Source: Flavobacteriaceae bacterium (lineage in GTDB: Bacteria > Bacteroidota > Bacteroidia > Flavobacteriales > Flavobacteriaceae). Taken from it: a DNA stretch of 5,813 nucleotides. The notes beneath the pieces were generated by a model. That model saw nothing but the letters and a program-made list of their open reading frames with translations, searched no databases and was not told the origin of the DNA. The stretch spans positions 1 to 5,813 of the forward strand of contig CANJDA010000138.1 in the NCBI GenBank assembly GCA_947472705.1. Direction: 5' to 3'. Positions within the stretch are counted from its first letter, which is position 1, and every line of letters begins with the position of its first letter. The position numbers and the translations under genes were made by a program. Of the stretch, positions 1-5,371 are shown one piece after another.

Positions 1-613
1 CATGAGCAGAACTTTCAATTGAAGCTGCAAACCGGGATCCCATTTGAACACCATCAGCACCTAAAACCATAGCCGCTAACATGCCTCGACCCGTTGCTAT
101 TCCACCTGCTGCTATTAAAGGAATATTAATTTGTTCTTTAACCATTGGAATTAAAGTTAAGGTGGTGGTTTCTTCTCTTCCGTTATGGCCGCCTGCTTCA
201 AAACCTTCAGCCACGACTGCATCTACTCCAGCCTCTTGTGCTTTTAAAGCAAACTTTGAACTACTTACTACATGAACAACCGTAATACCATTTTCTTTTA
301 AATGTGCCGTCCAAGTTTTCGGATTTCCTGCCGAAGTAAAAACTATCTTTACACCCTCTTCTATAATAATTTGAATGATTTCTTCAATATTAGGATACAA
401 CATGGGTACATTTACTCCAAAAGGTTTATCAGTTGCTTTTTTGCATTTTTGAATATGTTCTCTAAGCACATCAGGATACATTGAACCTGCTCCAATTAAT
501 CCTAATCCGCCTGAATTACTAACAGCACTTGCTAATTTGTAACCGCTATTCCAAATCATTCCTCCTTGAATAATGGGATACTGTATATTAAAAAGTTGGG
601 TGATTTTATTCAT
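1..613 (-). CDS. FabK/nitronate monooxygenase-type flavin oxidoreductase, C-terminus cut off
   Basis: FMN-dependent TIM-barrel enzyme of the 2-nitropropane dioxygenase superfamily. I translated 204 residues from the ATG at 613; family members are roughly 310-320 residues, so about the last third lies outside the window. Visible motifs are the N-terminal YPIIQGGM (12-19), SGGLGLIGAG (34-43), KPFGVNVP (63-70), EAGGHNG (139-145) with the probable catalytic His143, and the FMN phosphate-binding AAGGIATGRG (168-177) followed by LGADGVQMGSRF (184-195). By memory comparison it resembles pneumococcal FabK (enoyl-ACP reductase II, catalytic His144) closely, including the SxAH segment at 201-204. Class I nitronate monooxygenases share the same motifs, so the substrate (enoyl-ACP or alkyl nitronate) is undecided. 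It is probably cytosolic, with no signal peptide. Its ATG overlaps the TAA of the upstream peptidase gene by one base (TAATG), which fits translational coupling within the minus-strand operon. Confidence 0.9.
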   Translation of the reverse strand, partial: MNKITQLFNIQYPIIQGGMIWNSGYKLASAVSNSGGLGLIGAGSMYPDVLREHIQKCKKATDKPFGVNVPMLYPNIEEIIQIIIEEGVKIVFTSAGNPKTWTAHLKENGITVVHVVSSSKFALKAQEAGVDAVVAEGFEAGGHNGREETTTLTLIPMVKEQINIPLIAAGGIATGRGMLAAMVLGADGVQMGSRFAASIESSAH

Positions 614-2223
614 TATTTTTTAACTATTTTTCCAGACTGTACAAAAGAGTTACTTTTTATTTTATAATAGTAAATTCCAGGGTTCAGGTTTTCTATGTCA
701 ATTTTGCTATTAGTTTTTTGTATCGATTTTGTCAAAACAATTTGCCCTAAAGCATTATAAAAAACTACATCCGCTTCTTCTAAATTATTTGGAAAAGAAA
801 AATTAAGTTGATTATAAACTGGATTTGGGTACACTAAAAAGGCACCTTTCCGAATTTCATCCACAGAAAGTAAAGCTATATCTAAAGCCATTTGAAAATC
901 TGGTATACCATAACCGTAAAGTTCATCGGGTGTACTAAATCTATCTGCTGATTGCTTTACAAAATCTATTACTTGCGTATTGGTTGCCCATGGAATGGCT
1001 TGCCAAAAACTTGTTATGGCTCCAGCCATTATTGGACAAGAAAAAGAAGTGCCACTTGCGGTTGTAATTACTCCAGACGTATTAGAAAGTACTGCATTTT
1101 GACCTTGCGCCATCACATCAGGTTTTACTCTTCCATCAAAACTAGGTCCTATAGAACTAAAAGAGGCATAAGTTCTATCTGATTGAACTGCACCTACTGC
1201 CAGTACATTTGTAGCTTCAGCAGGAACACCTATATAAGGATTAGCAGTAGCTCCCGAATTACCAGCACTTGCTACCACTATCATTCCTTTACTAAAAGCA
1301 ATATTAGCTCCTTGAGAGGCAAAAGCGATATCACCTGTTAGCTCTTCATAAGTATGACTGTAATTTGGATTGTCATATTCAAAATAACCTAATGATGTTG
1401 AAATTACATCCACCCCTAGCCTATCGGCTTCCTCTGCAGCTTGAACCCAATAACTTTCTTCAACTGGATTTTCGCCAGACACATCTTCTGTAATAAATAA
1501 ATAATATTGAGCATCAGGAGCAGTTCCAACCAACTGACCATTAACGTAGCCTACCATACAAGACAAGGTCATTGTACCATGATTATGAGTGGAAAAAACA
1601 TCCGTATTACCGGCTACAAAATCATAGCCACCTAAATATAATCCGTTAGTAAAAAATCTATTGAATGGATTAATTGTATTGACTGCCGAAAACCCAGAAT
1701 CTAAAACAGCTATAATTTTACCTGTTCCAGTATAATTGGCTTGATGCAAATATTGTCCGTTCAGCATTTGAATTTGATTAGCTGAATTACCATAATTAAA
1801 AGTAGTTGCCACCTCCAGCTGCTTATTCACAGGCTTGTATGGTTTTGAAGTTGCCTTTTTACTATTTAAAGAAACATTTGCAAAACGAATATGATTTACA
1901 TAAGGCAGAGCTGATAATGCTTGAATATCATCAAAACTTCCACGAATGTGTATACAGTTTAACCATTTGGATAGTGCTTTAACTTCAATTCCATTTGAAG
2001 TAGTAATGGCATCAATATAAGCTTGCTCAATTGGCACATCTGAAATAGTTAAAGCAATACCTTGCGCGGCTCTTCTGTCTAATGCTCTTTGCGTCAGTAT
2101 GGATGATGGATTGTCTAAAAAAGTTTGTGCGTTGGGTTTGTCATTAAAATAGACCCAAGCATCTTCCTGAGAATAACCATAAAAACTAAGAAGTAGAAAT
2201 ACGAAAAGAAGTTTTTTATTCAT
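613..2223 (-). CDS. secreted S8 (subtilisin-like) serine peptidase with T9SS sorting domain
   Basis: Secreted serine endopeptidase, 536 residues. Residues 1-18 form a Sec signal peptide (Lys-rich start, hydrophobic LLFVFLLLSF), with likely cleavage before Gln19. Residues about 20-160 resemble the N-terminal prodomain seen in related Bacteroidota proteases. The catalytic domain spans about 165-450: Asp175 in AVLDSG, His215 in HNHGTM, oxyanion Asn322 in SAGNSG, and nucleophile Ser393 in GTSFSCP, where the usual Ala after Ser-x-Ser is Cys396. All triad residues are present, so it should be active. Residues 463-536 match a type A T9SS C-terminal sorting domain (VYPNPVYNQL, then LNPGIYYYKI and a basic KIVKK end), predicting export across the outer membrane by PorU-type sorting and then release or anchoring. 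The substrate cannot be told. It lies 26 nt after mnmA and overlaps the next gene by one base. The start is the ATG that gives a complete signal peptide. Confidence 0.95.
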   Translation of the reverse strand: MNKKLLFVFLLLSFYGYSQEDAWVYFNDKPNAQTFLDNPSSILTQRALDRRAAQGIALTISDVPIEQAYIDAITTSNGIEVKALSKWLNCIHIRGSFDDIQALSALPYVNHIRFANVSLNSKKATSKPYKPVNKQLEVATTFNYGNSANQIQMLNGQYLHQANYTGTGKIIAVLDSGFSAVNTINPFNRFFTNGLYLGGYDFVAGNTDVFSTHNHGTMTLSCMVGYVNGQLVGTAPDAQYYLFITEDVSGENPVEESYWVQAAEEADRLGVDVISTSLGYFEYDNPNYSHTYEELTGDIAFASQGANIAFSKGMIVVASAGNSGATANPYIGVPAEATNVLAVGAVQSDRTYASFSSIGPSFDGRVKPDVMAQGQNAVLSNTSGVITTASGTSFSCPIMAGAITSFWQAIPWATNTQVIDFVKQSADRFSTPDELYGYGIPDFQMALDIALLSVDEIRKGAFLVYPNPVYNQLNFSFPNNLEEADVVFYNALGQIVLTKSIQKTNSKIDIENLNPGIYYYKIKSNSFVQSGKIVKK

Positions 2224-2243
2224 GCTTTACTATTTTGTAAAGC
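2224..2243 (-). promoter_or_regulatory. hairpin abutting the peptidase start codon
   Basis: A perfect 7-bp inverted repeat, GCTTTAC / GTAAAGC with a 6-nt loop, fills most of the 26-nt gap between the mnmA stop and the peptidase ATG. In the minus-strand transcript the 3' arm ends directly at the start codon. It has no following U-run, so it is not a standard terminator. A stem there could hinder ribosome access to the peptidase start or act as an mRNA processing site. The structure is seen; the role is inferred. Confidence 0.45.
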
Positions 2244-2249
2244 GCTAAT

Positions 2250-3437
2250 TTATGAAATTACTCCTGAACCAACTAATTCGTCACCAATATTCCAAGCCAC
2301 AAACTGTCCTTCAGTAATTGCAGATTGTGGTTCTTCAAAAGAAACATAGAGTCCACTTTCAAATTGATAAAGTGTAGCTTTTTGCAAAGCTTGACGGTAA
2401 CGAATACGAGCCATTACTTCTAAAGTTTCTCCACTCTTAAGTGCCAAATCTTTTCTTATCCAATGAATTTCTGAAGGTTTCACTCGCAAGGTTTTTTTAA
2501 ATAAACCTGGATGGTTTGCGCCTTGGCCAGTATAAATTGAATTTGAATTCACATCAGTTGCAATAATAAAAAGTGCTTCTTTGGTCCCACCAACATTCAA
2601 TCCTTTTCTTTGCCCAATTGTAAAATAATGAGCTCCTTGATGTTTGCCAACAATTTTTCCGTTTTCAGGGGAATATATTATACCTTTAGATTCAAATAAT
2701 AATTGCTCTTCTATAGAATTAAAAGTTGGTTGCTCATGACTATATAATGAACTATCAGCATTGATTTCATAAATCAAACCTTCTTTGGGTTGTAATTGTT
2801 GTTGCAAAAATTCAGGCAAACGCACTTTACCAATAAAGCACAATCCTTGCGAATCTTTCTTTTCGGCTGTGACTAAATCGAGTTGCATTGCTATTTCACG
2901 AACTTCTGGTTTGGTCAATTCCCCAATTGGAAATAAGGATTTAGCCAATTGTTCTTGCGATAATTGACATAAAAAATAGGATTGGTCTTTGTTTCCGTCT
3001 TTACCTGCCAAAAGCTGAAAAACTGGTTTACCATTCACCTCAATTTCACCTTTTCGGCAATAGTGACCTGTTGCCACATAATCGGCACCAAGACTTAAAG
3101 CAATTTTCATGAAAACATCAAACTTGATTTCGCGGTTGCACAATACATCAGGATTTGGAGTTCTCCCCTGCTCGTATTCGTTGAACATATAGTCAACGAT
3201 TTTTTCTTTATATTGTTCGCTTAAATCAACTGTTTGGAAAGGTATCCCCAATTTTTCAGCAACAAGAAGTGCGTCGTTACTGTCTTCGAGCCATGGACAT
3301 TCATTAGAAATGGTAACCGAATCATCGTGCCAATTTTTCATAAAAAGACCAATGACTTCATAGCCTTGTTCTTTTAACAAATAAGCGGCAACACTCGAAT
3401 CAACTCCGCCTGAAAGTCCTACAACTACTCTTTTCAT
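2250..3437 (-). CDS. mnmA: tRNA-specific 2-thiouridylase MnmA
   Basis: ATP-dependent sulfurtransferase that makes 2-thiouridine at wobble position U34 of tRNAs for Lys, Glu and Gln; cytosolic; 395 residues. The PP-loop is SGGVDSS (9-15), which binds ATP and adenylates U34. The first catalytic cysteine is Cys100 in NPDVLCNREIKF and the second, which carries the persulfide, is Cys200 in KKDSQGLCFIG; these correspond to the E. coli pair Cys102 and Cys199. DQSYFLCQLS (151-160), the central-domain HQGAHYFTIGQRKGLNVGG (266-284) and the C-terminal beta-barrel RIRYRQ (344-349) are all typical. Between FIG (201-203) and GKHQG (264-268) it is about 30 residues longer than I recall for E. coli, with extra sequence near 222-255; I believe this is usual in Flavobacteria. 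It sits third from last in the minus-strand cluster, 39 nt after the repeat-protein gene, and may also have its own promoter there. Confidence 0.98.
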   Translation of the reverse strand: MKRVVVGLSGGVDSSVAAYLLKEQGYEVIGLFMKNWHDDSVTISNECPWLEDSNDALLVAEKLGIPFQTVDLSEQYKEKIVDYMFNEYEQGRTPNPDVLCNREIKFDVFMKIALSLGADYVATGHYCRKGEIEVNGKPVFQLLAGKDGNKDQSYFLCQLSQEQLAKSLFPIGELTKPEVREIAMQLDLVTAEKKDSQGLCFIGKVRLPEFLQQQLQPKEGLIYEINADSSLYSHEQPTFNSIEEQLLFESKGIIYSPENGKIVGKHQGAHYFTIGQRKGLNVGGTKEALFIIATDVNSNSIYTGQGANHPGLFKKTLRVKPSEIHWIRKDLALKSGETLEVMARIRYRQALQKATLYQFESGLYVSFEEPQSAITEGQFVAWNIGDELVGSGVIS

Positions 3438-3442
3438 TTTAT

Positions 3443-3462
3443 AGCAAAAATTTGCTGCAAAA
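3443..3462. promoter_or_regulatory. overlapping inverted repeats upstream of mnmA
   Basis: Two inverted repeats share arms: AGCAAA-AA-TTTGCT (3443-3456) and TTTGC-T-GCAAA (3451-3461). Together they cover the probable mnmA transcription start and run into the -7 box. The tight spacing suits a DNA operator. In RNA the first could also form a 5-bp stem, AGCAA-AUUU-UUGCU, ending six bases before the ATG. The sequence is A/T-rich, so chance is possible. No regulator is identified. Confidence 0.35.
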
Positions 3463-3465
3463 TTA
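3458..3465 (-). promoter_or_regulatory. candidate -7 box for mnmA
   Basis: TAATTTTG on the minus strand matches the Bacteroidota sigma-A -7 consensus TAnnTTTG and ends 20 nt before the mnmA ATG. I find no clear TTG -33 element 17-23 nt upstream, so this is a weak or secondary promoter that would let mnmA be transcribed apart from the repeat-protein gene. Confidence 0.4.
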
Positions 3466-3476
3466 CTCTTTATTTA

Positions 3477-4178
3477 TTATTCCTCTAGCGGTTTAACTCT
3501 TTTTTGGAATTTCTTGCCTTGATTGTTCATGTTGACATCTTTTAATTTTCCTTTTTCAAGAATTTTCCACATGCCCACTTTCTTACCATTTTTATATAAC
3601 CCTTGTCCTGCTAATTGTCCATCTGATTCTCTAAAAATAGCTTTTCCATCATAATCTCCATTTTTATAAATGGTCTCTTCCATTATTACTCCGTTTTCAG
3701 TATAGCGTTTATATGGTCCTTCTTTTATGCCACTTTTATATATGGTTTCTTCGGCAATTTTTCCACTTTGATAAAATACTTTTCTTATTCCATTTAACTT
3801 ACCATCAACATAATTTTCTAAAGTCATTATCGTTGGAGAATCTTCATGGTAATATTTCCATTCGCCTTCAAATTTTTTATTGACTACTTTTCCCTCACTT
3901 ACTTTATTATTTTTTTGATTGTAAAAAATGGTATAACATGAATTGTCTTTGGCATTAAATTCTCTTGTAGCAATTACAGTTCCTGTTTTAGTATCATCAA
4001 AAAACTTGAATGTCCCTACTTCTTTTCCGTGATCAAAAACACCTTCGTATCTTGGTCTTTTGGATTCTTCATAGATCCCTTTCCACAAACCTTGTTTCAA
4101 TCCATTTTCATCCAATTTATTAAATTCTTGTGCGAAAGAAACGCTAGAAATTAAAAGAAAAATTAGAATGTGCTTCAT
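3477..4178 (-). CDS. secreted MORN/YwqK-type repeat protein
   Basis: 233 residues with a signal peptide (1-16, ILIFLLISSVSFA) and probable cleavage before Gln17, so periplasmic or exported; there is no lipobox and no T9SS tail. The mature part is a run of about seven short beta-hairpin repeats of the pattern NGK-x-G-x-W/Y-K-x-Y-x-x-x-G, roughly 23-24 residues apart in the second half: GLKQGLWK (26-33), HGKEVGTFKFF (50-60), KKFEGEWKYY (101-110), DGKLNGIRKVFY (125-136), SGIKEGPYKRY (149-159), NGDYDGKAIF (173-182) and NGKKVGMWKIL (197-207). Such proteins are often labelled 'YwqK family antitoxin' in databases, but there is no toxin gene nearby and the protein is exported, so that label should not be taken as a function. 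The end is Lys-rich (GKKFQKRVKP). It appears to be the first gene of the minus-strand cluster. Its biological role is unknown. Confidence 0.88.
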   Translation of the reverse strand: MKHILIFLLISSVSFAQEFNKLDENGLKQGLWKGIYEESKRPRYEGVFDHGKEVGTFKFFDDTKTGTVIATREFNAKDNSCYTIFYNQKNNKVSEGKVVNKKFEGEWKYYHEDSPTIMTLENYVDGKLNGIRKVFYQSGKIAEETIYKSGIKEGPYKRYTENGVIMEETIYKNGDYDGKAIFRESDGQLAGQGLYKNGKKVGMWKILEKGKLKDVNMNNQGKKFQKRVKPLEE

Positions 4179-4187
4179 GATTTATTA

Positions 4188-4223
4188 TTTTTAGTATAAC
4201 GAAAAATATTCGTTTTTAGTATA
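4188..4223. repeat. 11-bp direct repeat flanking a small inverted repeat
   Basis: TTTTTAGTATA occurs at 4188-4198 and again at 4213-4223, exactly 25 bp apart. Between the copies lies the dyad AACGAA-N5-TTCGTT (4198-4214). The whole element is in the leader of the repeat-protein gene on the minus strand, 9-45 nt before its ATG. A third copy, TTTTTAGTATAC, is at 5122-5133 and matches the second copy over 12 bases. It could be a regulator site or an RNA leader structure. The function is unknown. Confidence 0.4.
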
Positions 4224-4235
4224 CTTAATTTGTGT

Positions 4236-4243
4236 CAAAAGTA
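4236..4243 (-). promoter_or_regulatory. candidate -7 box for the repeat-protein operon
   Basis: TACTTTTG on the minus strand fits TAnnTTTG and ends 57 nt before the ATG at 4178, leaving a leader that contains the direct and inverted repeats. No convincing -33 TTG is seen at the expected distance, so the call rests on the -7 box and on its position upstream of the first gene in the cluster. Confidence 0.4.
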
Positions 4244-4358
4244 AAAAACTTTCTTACTATATTAAATGAATTTAGGTTCAATTTCCTCATTAATTAGTCC
4301 AAAGTAATGCACTTTTGTTACTAATCAACAAAATACTTTAACTCTTTACTAGAATTAG

Positions 4359-4390
4359 TTGTTAATTTAATTGAATATTTTTTATATTTG
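4359..4390 (+). promoter_or_regulatory. Bacteroidota-type promoter of the first fasciclin gene
   Basis: The -7 box TATATTTG (4383-4390) matches TAnnTTTG, and a TTG -33 element (4359-4361) lies 21 bp upstream, within the usual 17-23 bp spacing. The box ends 23 nt before the ATG at 4414, which gives a short A-rich leader without a Shine-Dalgarno sequence, as is normal in this phylum. Confidence 0.6.
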
Positions 4391-4413
4391 GAAAAAATTA
4401 AACCTTACTATAA

Positions 4414-4992
4414 ATGAAAAATTTAATTACAAAAATTGCCATAGTAGCAATAGCCTTTGTTGCATTTTCATGTTCTTCGCCTGATGAAGAAAAATCATTA
4501 AAGCCTGTTTCAATACTTGAAATAGCAAAAGCAACCCCAGAGATGAGTAGTTTTGTTGAAGCTGTAGAAGCTGCTGGTTTAACTTCTACATTAGATAGTC
4601 CTGGTGATTATACCGTATTTATGCCAAACAATGATGCTTTTGCAAGTGTTTTAGGAGGAATATCAGCTGCTGATTATGAAATAGCAAATCCTGGCGTATT
4701 AGCTAAAGTCTTAAAATTCCATGTGTTGTCTTCAAGAGCACTTAGTACTGATTTAACTGACGGTATGGATGTAACAACTTTAGAAGGTCAATCTTTTAAA
4801 ATAGGCATTTCAGTACCAGACCCTTTATTACCAAATGATAATGTAATTTCAATTAATGCTGTAGATCCATTTGACACAAATGATCCACCTGCTAGTATAA
4901 CATCTACTATAATTGCAAGAGATGTTAAATGTTCAAACGGAATTGTCCATCCAGTTGATACTATCTTACTACCTTTATCAATATTAAATTAA
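4414..4992 (+). CDS. fasciclin (FAS1)-domain lipoprotein
   Basis: 192 residues. A lipoprotein signal peptide (1-19) leads to lipobox Cys20 in VAFSC; the acidic SSPDEE that follows resembles the Bacteroidota lipoprotein export signal, so surface exposure is likely. One FAS1 domain fills residues about 33-189: the H1 motif DYTVFMPNNDAFASV (65-79, with Met where Ala is common), the central FHV (102-104, replacing the usual YH), and the H2 motif NGIVHPVDTILLP (175-187). FAS1 domains are adhesion modules that bind other proteins or polysaccharides; the ligand here is unknown. Between about 130 and 170 the strand region is Pro/Asp-rich (PDPLLPNDN, DPFDTNDPP), a likely species-specific loop. The gene is flanked by its own promoter and a strong terminator, so it is probably monocistronic. 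A diverged paralogue follows downstream. Both have the same MKNLI start and lipobox cysteine position, showing duplication. Confidence 0.95.
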   Translation: MKNLITKIAIVAIAFVAFSCSSPDEEKSLKPVSILEIAKATPEMSSFVEAVEAAGLTSTLDSPGDYTVFMPNNDAFASVLGGISAADYEIANPGVLAKVLKFHVLSSRALSTDLTDGMDVTTLEGQSFKIGISVPDPLLPNDNVISINAVDPFDTNDPPASITSTIIARDVKCSNGIVHPVDTILLPLSILN

Positions 4993-5010
4993 TAAAGCTT
5001 AAATATTATA

Positions 5011-5040
5011 AAAAAGGCTCCCATAATTGGGAGCCTTTTT
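5011..5040 (+). terminator. strong intrinsic terminator after the first fasciclin gene
   Basis: AAAAAGGCTCCC (5011-5022) and GGGAGCCTTTTT (5029-5040) pair perfectly over 12 bp around a 6-nt ATAATT loop, 18 nt after the stop codon. The GC core of seven pairs is followed by a T-run. The A-tract on the 5' side would also let it work on minus-strand transcripts. Confidence 0.95.
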
Positions 5041-5078
5041 ATTTTTACTACTTATCTAACTTACGTTTTTCTATTTAG

Positions 5079-5258
5079 TGTTTTGTTGCAAATTTAAAGT
5101 TTTTAAAATGTAGATTGTGTTTTTTTAGTATACCCAGATTGTTAAAAATATTCTAAATCCAAATATCATTTTTGTTTAACTTTTATAAACCAACTTAACA
5201 AGACAAAACTAATAAAAGCGCTTATTTTTTATGTAAATCACTGTTTTGTTGCAATTTA
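5079..5258 (+). repeat. direct repeat TGTTTTGTTGCAA, two copies 163 bp apart
   Basis: TGTTTTGTTGCAAATTTA (5079-5096) and TGTTTTGTTGCAATTTA (5242-5258) are identical apart from one extra A. Each contains the palindrome TTGCAA. Both lie in the spacer upstream of the second fasciclin gene, in the same direction. This arrangement fits paired binding sites or a remnant of duplication. The match is seen; the role is inferred. Confidence 0.45.
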
Positions 5259-5260
5259 CA
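5232..5260. promoter_or_regulatory. operator-like dyad upstream of the second fasciclin gene
   Basis: TGTAAAT (5232-5238) and ATTTACA (5254-5260) form perfect 7-bp arms around a 15-bp centre that carries the second TGTTTTGTTGCAA copy. It lies about 80 bp upstream of the -7 box, a position suited to an activator. In A/T-rich DNA such dyads can arise by chance. Confidence 0.3.
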
Positions 5261-5340
5261 ATACTTAAACAAAAATGTTAAAATAATTATAAATTTTAGT
5301 TTTGTTTATTCTTTTCTGATTTTTATTAAACATTGTTTCA

Positions 5341-5348
5341 TAGTTTTG
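5341..5348 (+). promoter_or_regulatory. candidate -7 box of the second fasciclin gene
   Basis: TAGTTTTG matches TAnnTTTG and ends 23 nt before the ATG at 5372, the same distance as in the first fasciclin gene. No clear TTG -33 element is found 17-23 bp upstream, which hints at dependence on an activator or a different sigma factor. An identical octamer at 5297-5304 could be an alternative start. Confidence 0.5.
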
Positions 5349-5371
5349 CTAAAACATTAAACAAATTAACT

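Larger units (their letters stand above)
4993..5371. other. 379-bp spacer between the fasciclin genes
   Basis: No convincing coding frame is seen on either strand. From left to right it holds an intrinsic terminator (5011-5040), the first TGTTTTGTTGCAA copy (5079-5091), a TTTTTAGTATAC copy (5122-5133), the palindrome AAGCGCTT (5216-5223), a 7-bp dyad (5232-5260) that includes the second TGTTTTGTTGCAA copy, and two TAGTTTTG octamers (5297-5304 and 5341-5348). The rest is A/T-rich. The long leader-distal part suggests a regulated promoter for the second gene. Confidence 0.6.

Noticed and set aside
81..484. Two short plus-strand open frames (81-275 and 302-484)
   Set aside because: They lie antisense to the well-supported FabK/NMO coding region, have no recognisable domain, and have no promoter or leader of their own.
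952..1182. Plus-strand open frame inside the peptidase gene
   Set aside because: It is antisense to the conserved catalytic domain; its composition is that expected of a shadow frame.
2785..2967. Plus-strand, Cys-rich open frame inside mnmA
   Set aside because: It is the antisense shadow of the conserved catalytic Cys200 region of MnmA; the cysteines come from the complement of Gln/Leu-rich codons, not from a metal-binding protein.
3477..4178. Repeat protein as the antitoxin of a toxin-antitoxin pair
   Set aside because: The YwqK 'antitoxin' label is inherited database naming. This protein has a signal peptide and no small toxin gene is adjacent; mnmA is its neighbour.
4293..4325. Dyad ATTAGT-N21-ACTAAT, overlapping AGTAA/TTACT, upstream of the first fasciclin promoter
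   Set aside because: The arms are short, A/T-rich and far apart; easily explained by base composition, so not listed as a site.
5211..5230. AATAA-aagcgc-TTATT followed by Ts as a second terminator
   Set aside because: The stem is only five A/T pairs and no gene ends nearby; the terminator at 5011-5040 already serves the upstream gene.
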